Below are positions 45,201 through 51,891 of a stretch of 64,000 nt of DNA, in pieces. The notes under the pieces were generated by a model. The model was not told the origin of the DNA, made no database searches, and worked only from the letters and a program-made list of their open reading frames with translations. This DNA comes from Unio delphinus (lineage: Eukaryota > Mollusca > Bivalvia > Unionida > Unionidae), in NCBI GenBank assembly GCA_029339505.1, contig JAQISU010000246.1:2134501-2198500 (forward strand). The letters run 5' to 3'. Every line of letters starts with the position of its first letter. The stretch's first letter is position 1. The position numbers and the translations under genes were made by a program.

Positions 45201-46343
45201 ATGTTTCCTTTGTGTCGCACATGTGCCGAAACGTGCAACCAAGACCAACCTTGTCATCACACTCAGGAAGAACGTGCCTTGACAGGAACGTGGGTGAGCG
45301 TGGAATTGTTTAAAGCTCTGGACCTGGGATATCAACTGTTAGAAGTGTACGAAATTTACCACTTTCCCAATACACAACAATACTCCAAGGGCGACGAGAG
45401 ACAGAAAGGTATTTTTGCAGACTACGTGGATGCCTTTTTAAAACTAAAACAAGAAGCTAGTGGCTATCCTTTCTGGTGTCACACTCCCGAAGACCAAAAG
45501 ATATTCAAAGAAAAATATCGGGAGCAGGAAGGTATCACTTTAGACCACATCGAGAAAAACGAAGGAAGGCGGTCGTTTGCCAAAGTGATGCTCAATTGTT
45601 TGTGGGGTAAAATGGCACAACGTCCGTCTTTACCCAAGACGGAGTATTTGTCCGAACCGTCTCGCTACTTCCAGATGATTCACGACCCAACCAAAGTCAT
45701 CAAACACGTGGACGTCATTCGTGAGGACTTGATCTTAGTCAATTACGAAGAAGAACTAGACTTTGTAGAAGCCGACAAATTTGGAAATGTCATCATTGCG
45801 GCTTACGTGACAGCCCACGCTCGCTTAAAATTGTACGAAGTGTTAGAACTGTTAGGAGATCGCGTGTTGTATTTTGACACAGACAGTTGCATCTACATTC
45901 ACCGACCGAACCAGTGTAACCCTGTCATCGAAGGAGACCGTTTAGGAGCCTGGACCGATGAACATCCCGACGACAAGATTCTAAGTTTTGCAAGTGGCGG
46001 TCCTAAAAATTACGGCTACGAATACCGAGACCCCCAAGGAAAAATGCACACCGAATGTAAAGTGAAAGGATTGACTCTTAATTATCGCACCAGTCAAGTG
46101 GTGAACTTTGACGTACTACAAGAAGCCTTGCAGTCGGGACAGGATGAAACGTTTCAAGTGACTACCCACGAACCGCACAAGATTGTCCGTTTACCCACAC
46201 ACCAAATTGTTAGCCGACCTTTGGAAAAAGTCTATCAAATCGTGTACCAAAAGAGAGTACGACTTCCCAATCACTTCACTCTCCCGTACGGTCACGTCAA
46301 AATTGGGCAGCATATAAAAAGGGACATCGTCCACGATCAATAG
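42273..46343 (+). CDS. polB: Protein-primed type B DNA polymerase (1356 aa)
   Basis: This is the element's replicative polymerase. The ATG at 42273 (MKRPHHAVEKGK) follows the TATA-like site. Residues 1-330 are the Polinton-type N-terminal extension. About 345-450 holds several CxxC/HxxxC zinc-finger-like groups (YYCEKCDYGY, VHCPVCQRTF, CHICRQIVD). The 3'-5' exonuclease shows FFDFECMQ (near 471), HNFSGYDGQF (near 560) and YCRSDVDIL (near 690). FNGCLFHGCPLCY near 808 is a conserved Polinton motif. Polymerase motif A is YLDVCSLYP (Asp915), motif B KVMLNCLWGK (near 1107), motif C YFDTDSCIY (Asp1202, Asp1204). All catalytic acids are present and the ORF is uninterrupted, so it should be active. 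The IAP promoter TATA overlaps its 3' end. Confidence 0.97.
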   Translation: MKRPHHAVEKGKDSKRQNRNVSPNTVAEVLAQIHASDFEDDMSEPESTPRQSTSKQSAPPLVNPENYYHIRETEKRSSRKFRTTAYTYAVKFKDFKSNVPLENTEGFITEVWDSVLTALKQQCQAKEDDRLRLSIHHDNLKSPVWIEFTSPSELTPSKVIDKIQHVQQSNDKFHIDDGKATLFMTHVSLPQGTGRKKILLVDSLRSMKRSLVQINNPQDQMCLARAVVVGRTYADKNDTTEWKRAWKTIRQSDRAKQRSEAELLLQQAGISKDTPCGIPEMQKLQDVLSPHYTLKVHPQEVRGPLLFRGHDFKDRKYIHVYHHDSHFDTITSITGFLKYGYYCEKCDYGYNNREQHKYCGSKCEGCLASQPCLDQGQVRVHCPVCQRTFVSLTCYQQHLKMQGSQQRNACQLLRLCPTCGQGIRTNSVKLHVCRGKKRCHICRQIVDLEHECFIQKYQPQPKDTQKKGNFIFFDFECMQETGIHIPNFCVAHRACEQCIQEPIFSHCPHCSKIPGGREKIFRGSNTLADFAQWILNPIDETWSPEDIERYGECHCHATVMAHNFSGYDGQFLLRYYAEQSTERPQVTLNGAKIISMQVGQVQFKDSMCYLAMPLSRMPKTFGMTEMAKGYFPHFFNTEANQHAILPHLPEVDDYDPDNMRTEQREAFHAWYQTHASDPFDFQEEMLKYCRSDVDILRRCCGKFRELFMEYGGIDPLKEACTIAKACSLVYRKRFMPENTLAVISPQTTNFVKRQYSVKALRWLHYLCDKEDKWIQHARNGGGEKTIGTYSVDGWDLENPQIVYEFNGCLFHGCPLCYPQRNTKNQFLQRTMEDLYQTTCQRRLKLEQQGYQVVEMWEHEYDQRLKTDPEFKRIVESYKWVDPLNPRDSLYGGRTNATCLLYQADEEKGEEIKYLDVCSLYPYVCKYCHFPVGHPELMTEHIDLDHIRQYEGLIKCKVLPPTDLYHPVLPHHCQGKLMFPLCRTCAETCNQDQPCHHTQEERALTGTWVSVELFKALDLGYQLLEVYEIYHFPNTQQYSKGDERQKGIFADYVDAFLKLKQEASGYPFWCHTPEDQKIFKEKYREQEGITLDHIEKNEGRRSFAKVMLNCLWGKMAQRPSLPKTEYLSEPSRYFQMIHDPTKVIKHVDVIREDLILVNYEEELDFVEADKFGNVIIAAYVTAHARLKLYEVLELLGDRVLYFDTDSCIYIHRPNQCNPVIEGDRLGAWTDEHPDDKILSFASGGPKNYGYEYRDPQGKMHTECKVKGLTLNYRTSQVVNFDVLQEALQSGQDETFQVTTHEPHKIVRLPTHQIVSRPLEKVYQIVYQKRVRLPNHFTLPYGHVKIGQHIKRDIVHDQ
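46313..46320 (+). promoter_or_regulatory. TATA box of the BIR gene inside the PolB 3' end
   Basis: TATAAAAA, 59 nt before the ATG at 46379, within the last codons of PolB. Confidence 0.7.
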
Positions 46344-46378
46344 TTCATTTATCACTACAACGACCAAGCGAAAAGAAG

Positions 46379-46927
46379 ATGAATCCATTTAAACAGACAT
46401 CATTCAAATTTGGGAATTCTCAAGTGGAGTGCGATGCTAAACCTTGCGATTGTAGTGATGCCAGGCTCTGTGACGTTAGCGATTCAGCAGGATATCGTAG
46501 GAACTTTGCTATGACTACTACCCCTATATCTACCCTGGAAAGTGATGCTGTGCGTGTCAAACCTGAGGGATGCGAAAGCGGTGCGACACGTTATCGTGGA
46601 CTCCTAGGAATTTCACCGTACCTGCATCGAACAGAAGTGAGGAGAGTCGAATATTCGTTCCCGACGAGTTTGCCTGAATACTGCCACTTTAAAAGTCGAT
46701 TTCAAACCTTCAAAGATAAATGGCCAAAATATCTGCCTGGACCAACTCCTGAAGAATTAGCCAGAGCCGGATTTTTCTACTTGGGCGAAGGGGATAAAGT
46801 CAAGTGTTTCAGTTGTGGTGTATCCATTTACGAGTGGGAACATAAAGATTCCGCTTACCTGGAACATGCTCGATGGTCTCCGAATTGTCAATACCTACCT
46901 TTAGTGGGACCTAGTGATTGGAAGTGA
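46379..46927 (+). CDS. Single-BIR inhibitor-of-apoptosis-like protein (182 aa)
   Basis: The C-terminal half (about residues 95-175) is a BIR domain: FQTFKDKWPKYLPGPTPEEL, ARAGFFYLGEGDKVKCFSCG and EHARWSPNCQYL supply the CxxC, His and Cys zinc ligands and the conserved Gly-Asp-Trp area. BIR proteins block caspases or regulate signalling; large DNA viruses and some adintoviruses carry them against host cell death. No RING domain follows, so it is not a ubiquitin-ligase type IAP. The N-terminal 85 residues are Cys/Asp rich and unrecognised. It probably came from a host gene; it lies directly after PolB with its own TATA. Confidence 0.9.
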   Translation: MNPFKQTSFKFGNSQVECDAKPCDCSDARLCDVSDSAGYRRNFAMTTTPISTLESDAVRVKPEGCESGATRYRGLLGISPYLHRTEVRRVEYSFPTSLPEYCHFKSRFQTFKDKWPKYLPGPTPEELARAGFFYLGEGDKVKCFSCGVSIYEWEHKDSAYLEHARWSPNCQYLPLVGPSDWK

Positions 46928-46939
46928 CACTACTACTCC

Positions 46940-47325
46940 ATGTCGTGTAACACACCTAGACCAGTATATAAACCCTCTCTAAAACATTATATTCAAGGAT
47001 TACCACACGAATTGCAAGAGAAAATCTACAAGGACGTTTGGCACGGTCTTGCTAAAAAAAATCGCAATGGGTGACTGTAGAACTTTTGTGTCGTGAAATT
47101 CACAAGAGGCAAGTGACAAAAATTAACCAGCGTGTTAGATTTCTCTGGATCAAGGGTATTTTTTTGCTCTGTTACCAATTTACTACGTTTACCTCTGAAG
47201 ATGCTGTGATCCTTCTTAACCGTTACCCTGAATGGCAGTGGGACGAAATTACACGTTATATTAATCACTTTCGCTTTTGGAGCAAATTTAATTCTATGTT
47301 TAATTCTGGGTTGAATCTACACTGA
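46940..47325 (+). pseudogene. Small F-box-like gene, one-base frameshift in a poly-A run
   Basis: From the ATG at 46940 the frame reads MSCNTPRPVYKPSLK, then LPHELQEKIYKDVW, similar to the core of an F-box, and stops at 47068-47070. The eight-A run at 47054-47061 is where the frame is lost: one base over, the reading continues without interruption to 47325 (VELLCREIHKR, then hydrophobic FLWIKGIFLLCYQF). The downstream part has no ATG of its own, supporting one disrupted gene of about 128 codons. A TATATAAA (46965-46972) lies inside the 5' part, so the true start is ambiguous. Sequencing error, real lesion or programmed slippage cannot be separated here. Confidence 0.5.
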
Positions 47326-47348
47326 TAGTCTTCGACCTAAAAAAGAAG

Positions 47349-47356
47349 TATAAAAG
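47349..47356 (+). promoter_or_regulatory. TATA box with very short spacing to the next ATG
   Basis: TATAAAAG only 10 nt before the ATG at 47366. A start site 25-30 nt downstream would lie inside the ORF, so either the leader is minimal or the promoter serves the next genes (47591, 47817). Confidence 0.5.
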
Positions 47357-47365
47357 AGAACGACC

Positions 47366-47584
47366 ATGCCACAACCTTTATCATTGGTGATCCAACAGAT
47401 TCCGTGGAAGGATATCAATGAGAAGATTCACACGGTGAAAGATTACGAACACTTATTACAAGAACTATACCCTATGAATTGGGGTCGACGTGTCGTGTGT
47501 GTTTTAGTGACTTGCTTTCTGGGATTTCGTTTACCTGCCGATTCCTTGTGGACACTTTACGAACAATACCTATCAAAAAAATAA
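47366..47584 (+). CDS. Small hypothetical protein (72 aa)
   Basis: MPQPLSLVIQQIPWKDINEK followed by an amphipathic stretch and a hydrophobic region VVCVLVTCFLGFRL near residue 43-56, which could be one membrane segment. The gene ends 7 nt before the ATG at 47591, so it may be co-transcribed with the next two ORFs. Not recognised. Confidence 0.5.
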   Translation: MPQPLSLVIQQIPWKDINEKIHTVKDYEHLLQELYPMNWGRRVVCVLVTCFLGFRLPADSLWTLYEQYLSKK

Positions 47585-47590
47585 GACAGT

Positions 47591-47839
47591 ATGGTGGTTC
47601 CTTTAAATGTCCACGAGAGACTTATTCTGTTCAAAGCCTTACGCTTTCATCTGGATACGTCTCGACCTTTCCAAGAAAAAAAGATTCGTCAACTTTTACG
47701 TACGGAAGCAGTGTACGAAGATGTGTGTGTAGCTTGTGATTTACACCCTCATTGGACAGATGTACGTGACTGGAAAAGTTGGGATTTTGAGGCTTGGACA
47801 AACGAAGTATCCCATTATGCCCAAGCGTTGTGTTCCTAA
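47591..47839 (+). CDS. Small hypothetical protein (82 aa)
   Basis: MVVPLNVHERLILFKALRFH, rich in Arg/Lys N-terminally, with an acidic Trp-rich C-terminus (DVRDWKSWDFEAWTNE) and a Cys pair (CVAC). Its last 23 nt overlap the start of the following membrane protein in another frame, an arrangement usual in compact viral operons. Not recognised. Confidence 0.55.
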   Translation: MVVPLNVHERLILFKALRFHLDTSRPFQEKKIRQLLRTEAVYEDVCVACDLHPHWTDVRDWKSWDFEAWTNEVSHYAQALCS

Positions 47840-48179
47840 AATTCATCGTCGTGTGAAAAAAGTCACTTTTAATCCTGTGTTAGTAACAGTACCAGAAGAA
47901 GAAAAAGAAAAAGAATCTATCACCCAAGACAATCCTTCTGTTCAAGACAGAACTGTCATGGACATTCCCCCACAAAGACCCTTTCGAGAAGACACCTATG
48001 TGACTGTACCCACTGTAGAGGAGACTATAAGAACATTACATACTACCTCTAGAACACCTTCGTTACCCAAACCACGTTGTACAGTGACTTGTTTATATTC
48101 CACTTTGATCGTTTGCCTAGGTATTTTATTCCTGTATTTATCCATTTGGCTTTTATGTTTTCGTGTTGTTCAAATTTAA
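47817..48179 (+). CDS. C-tail-anchored membrane protein (120 aa)
   Basis: The ATG at 47817 (MPKRCVPKIHRRVKKVTFNP) is chosen over the earlier non-conserved frame start. A basic N-terminus is followed by a Glu/Pro/Thr-rich linker and a C-terminal membrane span (TVTCLYSTLIVCLGILFLYL). Orientation would place the soluble part in the cytoplasm. AATAAA follows about 10 nt after the stop (48191). Possibly a virion membrane or assembly protein; family not recognised. Confidence 0.65.
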   Translation: MPKRCVPKIHRRVKKVTFNPVLVTVPEEEKEKESITQDNPSVQDRTVMDIPPQRPFREDTYVTVPTVEETIRTLHTTSRTPSLPKPRCTVTCLYSTLIVCLGILFLYLSIWLLCFRVVQI

Positions 48180-48212
48180 ACATGCATTCAAATAAACGTG
48201 TCTTGAAAAAAG

Positions 48213-48220
48213 TATAAAAA
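48213..48220 (+). promoter_or_regulatory. TATA box of the ATPase gene
   Basis: TATAAAAA, 51 nt before the ATG at 48272. Confidence 0.7.
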
Positions 48221-48271
48221 CCTCTTGTCTTGTCTGTTTTTGTGTCAATACTGACATACCACTACACGACT

Positions 48272-48997
48272 ATGGCTCACTCTACTCTTTCTACTACTCC
48301 TTCCTCCTCCACATTCAAAGTCATTGACGAACACTTAGATCAGGCTAGTTGGAAAGCCTTGTATCTTCGTCATCCTTTTAACATGTTAATTGCTGGACCG
48401 AGCGGTTCAGGCAAAACCGAATTTGTCAAACGTTTGATCGAACATAAACATCATTTGATCGATCGTCCACCTCAACGCATCGTGTGGTGTTACAAAGAGT
48501 GGCAATCGGCATACAGCCTCTTGCAAGAAAGTCAAGGTGATTCCATTGTGTTTGTAGCAGGCATTCCTAAAGAAGACGAAGGGATCGTGTCTGACCCTAG
48601 TCAAACTCATTGGGTTATTTTTGACGACATGTTAGGAGAAGACGAAGAAGAAATTAAACTGTGGTTTACGCGTAAAGGGCATCATCGTAATGCCAGTGTC
48701 ATTTACATTACACAAAATTTATTTCAACAAAGTAAAGCCCATCGTACCATTAATGCTCATTACGTGGTCTTGTTTAAAAGTCCTCGAGATAAATCACAAG
48801 TGCAAGTTTTAGCCAAACAGTTAGGAACACCTTGGCTAACTCATGCGTACGATGATGCCACTCAAACACCACACGCCTATTTACTCGTGGATTTAAAGCC
48901 CACTACCCCTGATTATTTGCGATTTCGTACCGATTTGTTTCACGACTGGTGTCAAGACGGAGGACCTGTCGTGTACACGTCCTCCTCGTCGACATAA
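48272..48997 (+). CDS. A32/FtsK-type genome packaging ATPase (241 aa)
   Basis: Drives DNA into the capsid. Walker A is AGPSGSGKTE (near residue 42), Walker B HWVIFDDML (near 114), and VIYITQNLFQQSK (near 142) is the conserved downstream motif of this ATPase clade. The length fits Polinton ATPases. The ATG at 48272 (MAHSTLSTTPSSS) is chosen because it lies about 50 nt from the TATA; the frame extends 14 codons further upstream, across the likely transcription start. Intact, unlike the element A ATPase whose P-loop glycine is changed. Confidence 0.95.
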   Translation: MAHSTLSTTPSSSTFKVIDEHLDQASWKALYLRHPFNMLIAGPSGSGKTEFVKRLIEHKHHLIDRPPQRIVWCYKEWQSAYSLLQESQGDSIVFVAGIPKEDEGIVSDPSQTHWVIFDDMLGEDEEEIKLWFTRKGHHRNASVIYITQNLFQQSKAHRTINAHYVVLFKSPRDKSQVQVLAKQLGTPWLTHAYDDATQTPHAYLLVDLKPTTPDYLRFRTDLFHDWCQDGGPVVYTSSSST

Positions 48998-49019
48998 CAC
49001 TATGAAGCACTAAAAAATC

Positions 49020-49027
49020 TATAAAAA
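49020..49027 (+). promoter_or_regulatory. TATA box of the basic core protein gene
   Basis: TATAAAAA, 39 nt before the ATG at 49066. Confidence 0.7.
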
Positions 49028-49065
49028 CCTTGGGTTACTTTGATCTGGTCTCATACATCGTCAAC

Positions 49066-49965
49066 ATGACGTCCCTTCAGTCTCATCTTCCGATCAAATT
49101 GATTCGTGCCTTGTACGGCATCAGTCGCGAAAAAAATCCACAAATACGTGCTCACGTCTTAGAAGCCAGTCTCAAAGAAGTCTTACGATGGTTTACGGTG
49201 ACAGCACGTCAAATACTGCAAGGCATCATTCACATTCCACATCAAACCAAACGCTTTTTTGACAGAAACAAAGTAGCCTTGACGCAACTGGCCAATCCTC
49301 GCATTGACACTCACACCAAAAAGCAAATCATATTGAAACCTGGAGGTAGTGGTTCTCTAGGAGGTGTCATCATTCGTTCCCTTTTAAAATGGGATCCCAA
49401 TACTCCCAAAGTTCACCCCAAGAAGAAAACAAAAAAAGCCAAACAAACCCCTAAGAAAAAGAACAAGGGTACCAAGACCAAAGCACAGAAAAAGAAAAGT
49501 CCACAGAAAAAAGCGGTCACCCACAAAAGAGGCACTTCGGCCAGGACACAACCTTACCTTCGTCAACCACGACCTGTAAGAAAAGATCTACAAGGACGTT
49601 TGGCAGGGACTACGTTGCCAGTAGCCTCAGGGGCTGCCACTTCTCCGTTGCGGGTGATGCCAGCCAAACCCAATTTGACACCCGTTTTTCCTAATTTGAT
49701 GAAACATTGGAAATCTGCGTCTCCCAAAACGTCTCCTCCACCGGAGACACCCTCATCCACCTTAGCGGCAGTAGCAGCTGCTCACAAAGTACCTGCCCCG
49801 AAAGTCAAAGTCCAAGAAAGATCTGGCATGTTAAAGAGTTTACTAGATTTGTCCAAACAAGAACTGTCCCGATTGAGTCCATTGCGAACTCCTTCACGAC
49901 GTGTGTTACCTGCCATGAAGTTGATACGACGCAAAGATAATCAGTGGCGTCGCATTCCAGTATAA
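49066..49965 (+). CDS. Large basic core-like protein (299 aa)
   Basis: The ATG at 49066 (MTSLQSHLPIKLIRAL). The N-terminal domain (residues about 8-105) has the helical pattern IRAHVLEASLKEVLRWFT...ILQGIIHIP ending KQIILKPGGSGSLGG. This matches in layout the central domain of the 162-aa protein at 50626 (MRKQIIKTASKDVID, LNVLKGTIPL, KKMLVQRGGFLP), so the two are distant paralogues. Residues about 110-160 are Lys-rich (KKKTKKAKQTPKKKNKGTK), then Pro/Ser/Ala-rich with basic patches. Likely a DNA-condensing core protein analogous to adenovirus pVII/pV; that role is inferred from composition. Confidence 0.8.
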   Translation: MTSLQSHLPIKLIRALYGISREKNPQIRAHVLEASLKEVLRWFTVTARQILQGIIHIPHQTKRFFDRNKVALTQLANPRIDTHTKKQIILKPGGSGSLGGVIIRSLLKWDPNTPKVHPKKKTKKAKQTPKKKNKGTKTKAQKKKSPQKKAVTHKRGTSARTQPYLRQPRPVRKDLQGRLAGTTLPVASGAATSPLRVMPAKPNLTPVFPNLMKHWKSASPKTSPPPETPSSTLAAVAAAHKVPAPKVKVQERSGMLKSLLDLSKQELSRLSPLRTPSRRVLPAMKLIRRKDNQWRRIPV

Positions 49966-50030
49966 AAATATGACTTGAAGACCACGACGTCAATCAGTAT
50001 TTTTTCTGTGCTGATGGTGAACACTCAAGG

Positions 50031-50261
50031 ATGCTTCCTCAAAAACATGCACACCACCACCGCCACTACCCTCGTCGTTCTGCTGTCCAAAAAGGAGCTG
50101 GAAAAAGACAATCTCGTCATCTCACCAAAAGCTTTAAAACCAAACATCAACGTCCTTCCCTCCAAAGACGTAGACCTTTAAAGAAAAAGAAGAGTCACCA
50201 AAAAGGAGGATCCTTTGGTAATTTTGTGAAAGACATTGTTACCTTTTTGACGAAGCGGTAG
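50031..50261 (+). CDS. Small highly basic protein (76 aa)
   Basis: MLPQKHAHHHRHYPRRSAVQ, with more than a third His/Lys/Arg, then KKKKSHQKGG and a short hydrophobic helix (NFVKDIVTFL). TATAAAAA at 49961-49968 is upstream. The KKK...KGGSFGNF end resembles the GG-hydrophobic ends of the next two genes. Protamine- or pX-like virion core protein is the likely role. An ATG at 50012 in another frame precedes it. Confidence 0.65.
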   Translation: MLPQKHAHHHRHYPRRSAVQKGAGKRQSRHLTKSFKTKHQRPSLQRRRPLKKKKSHQKGGSFGNFVKDIVTFLTKR

Positions 50262-50337
50262 TTCCCCAAAAAGTAGATAAAAGAGAGTGTCTACCAAGTC
50301 ATTGACACTAGTAATATTGTGAAACGAACAAGCAAAG

Positions 50338-50568
50338 ATGGCACCTCGCAGAAAACATTCTTCTACACTCCACAAAGGAAAGAAAAGGAAAGGACGTTTA
50401 GCCAAACATCGACACGTTCATCGTCCAAAGACCCAAAAGAAAATATCCGTCCGTCAAAAGAAAAAAATGCTGGTGCAACGCGGAGGATTTTTCCTACCCC
50501 ATGATCTCTTTCCAGAAAAAGTGATACCACTTATAAATCAAGTGATGGCACAACAAAAAAAAAGATAA
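50338..50568 (+). CDS. Basic core protein, internally deleted duplicate (76 aa)
   Basis: MAPRRKHSSTLHKGKKRKG jumps straight to RLAKHRHVHRPKTQKKIS and KKKMLVQRGGF. Compared with the next gene it lacks about 65 residues, namely the helical domain. The 5' flank, including a GATAAAAGAG motif and the GAACGAACAAGCAAAGATG start context, is repeated before the next gene, so this is a tandem duplicate carrying an in-frame deletion. It stays open, so it may be a functional short form. Confidence 0.7.
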   Translation: MAPRRKHSSTLHKGKKRKGRLAKHRHVHRPKTQKKISVRQKKKMLVQRGGFFLPHDLFPEKVIPLINQVMAQQKKR

Positions 50569-50625
50569 AAGAGGGTGTGTTTCAAGTCATGGACGTCAGT
50601 GGCATTGTGGAACGAACAAGCAAAG

Positions 50626-51114
50626 ATGTCACCTCGCACAAAACATTCTTCTTCATCCCACAAAGGAAAGAAAAGGAAAGGACTACCTCCTCGTTTGGTC
50701 AAACACGGAGACGTGTTGTCTGTCCTGTCCAAAGCCTCTCCACCCATGCGAAAACAAATCATTAAAACGGCTTCCAAAGATGTCATCGATACCGTGTGCG
50801 AATGTTGTTTGAATGTCTTGAAAGGCACGATACCTTTGTCTTCACACCAGAAAAAATGCTTAGCCAAACATCGACACGTTCTTCGTCAAATGGTCCAAAA
50901 GAAAATACCCGTCCGTCAAAAGAAAAAAATGTTGGTGCAACGCGGAGGATTTTTACCTTTTCTTCTTCCTGTGTTGGGAGGATTAGCGAAATCCGGTATC
51001 CTATCCAGCATATTACCAGGTTTTTTACAAGGGATGACACAAGGGATGTCCCCAGGGATGCACCAAGGGATGGCCCCGGGGATGCACCAAGGGATGACCC
51101 CAAGGTATGGGTAG
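50626..51114 (+). CDS. Conserved Polinton basic core protein (162 aa)
   Basis: The ATG at 50626 (MSPRTKHSSSSHKGKKRKG). The central helical domain KASPPMRKQIIKTASKDVID...CLNVLKGTIPLSSHQKKC, followed by KKKMLVQRGGFLPFLLPVLG, is a layout I recognise as widespread in Polinton/adintovirus genomes (small basic protein ending in a GG-hydrophobic segment, pX-like). The C-terminus has a Gly-Met repeat (GMTQGMSPGMHQGMAPGMHQ) of about five units, unusual and probably recent. Likely a virion core or membrane-active component; the role is inferred. Confidence 0.8.
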   Translation: MSPRTKHSSSSHKGKKRKGLPPRLVKHGDVLSVLSKASPPMRKQIIKTASKDVIDTVCECCLNVLKGTIPLSSHQKKCLAKHRHVLRQMVQKKIPVRQKKKMLVQRGGFLPFLLPVLGGLAKSGILSSILPGFLQGMTQGMSPGMHQGMAPGMHQGMTPRYG

Positions 51115-51151
51115 CAATATGTATGATCCTTCCAGAAGATAAAAGGGATCC

Positions 51152-51883
51152 ATGAAGCACCACGATCTCAGACGTAACCTTTGGAAGCCCATGGAAGGAC
51201 GAAAACTGACTTTAGTTCCTTACAAACGATGGATGGAATACCATCGTTGGCAAGAACAACGTACCCCCCATTTACCACCCAATCCTGATTTGAACGAGAT
51301 GTCCCAATTACAACACGAATTGCAATCCTTGCTGCATCGCCACGATTTGTCCGAAACCGAAAAATCGCAAAAGTACGGTCAACTTCTGCAACGACTACAA
51401 CTCTTTCATCGAAAAGCTGTGGAACAAACAGCTCTACCCACACTGTCCGATTTGAAGGCACTAATGAATAATCCGTCGCCTTTACCCTCTACAGTAGCCA
51501 AAACAGACGTCACCCCACCATTACCCAAGGAAGAAAAAGAACCCCATGATCTCTTTCAAACACCCACTGCTACTCCCATTCCGAGTAAGATTGCCGCTTC
51601 CTTATTAACCCCTTCTCCCACGCCCCAACGAGAAGAACTCAAAACTTGGGTTAAAAAGATGATGGCTACTCCTGCTTCAACAGAAGTGAAAAAGAAAGAA
51701 AGGAAACCAGAGGTGAGAAAAGAAAAGAAGACCAAAGCTATCTCATTACCTCTGCCACCACCACCACCACCACCACCCTCGACGTCAACTCCTGTGGCAC
51801 ATCGGACACGTAAAACCGTTTCCAAACAACCCCCATTTCGTCCCACCCAAAGCAATATCCTCGAAGAGTGGGTCACTTATTAA
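51152..51883 (+). CDS. Conserved Polinton structural protein with polyproline tract (243 aa)
   Basis: The N-terminal part (LTLVPYKRWMEYHRWQ, then LQHELQSLLHRHDLSETEKS and YGQLLQRLQLF) is a helical module common in Polintons, function unknown. The C-terminal half is Pro/Thr-rich with a Lys/Glu run and eight consecutive prolines, ending in SNILEEWVTY. The ATG at 51152 lies 12 nt after GATAAAAGG. The integrase ATG follows 8 nt after its stop, so the two are probably on one transcript. Confidence 0.75.
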   Translation: MKHHDLRRNLWKPMEGRKLTLVPYKRWMEYHRWQEQRTPHLPPNPDLNEMSQLQHELQSLLHRHDLSETEKSQKYGQLLQRLQLFHRKAVEQTALPTLSDLKALMNNPSPLPSTVAKTDVTPPLPKEEKEPHDLFQTPTATPIPSKIAASLLTPSPTPQREELKTWVKKMMATPASTEVKKKERKPEVRKEKKTKAISLPLPPPPPPPPSTSTPVAHRTRKTVSKQPPFRPTQSNILEEWVTY

Positions 51884-51891
51884 CCTAAACC

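Larger units (their letters stand above)
50280..51114. repeat. Tandem gene duplication (about 50280-50570 and 50565-51114)
   Basis: Promoter, leader and coding ends of two adjacent genes are near-identical (for example GAACGAACAAGCAAAGATG and AAAAGAAAAAAATG-TGGTGCAACGCGGAGGATTTT), separated only by loss of the central domain in the first copy. Confidence 0.8.
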
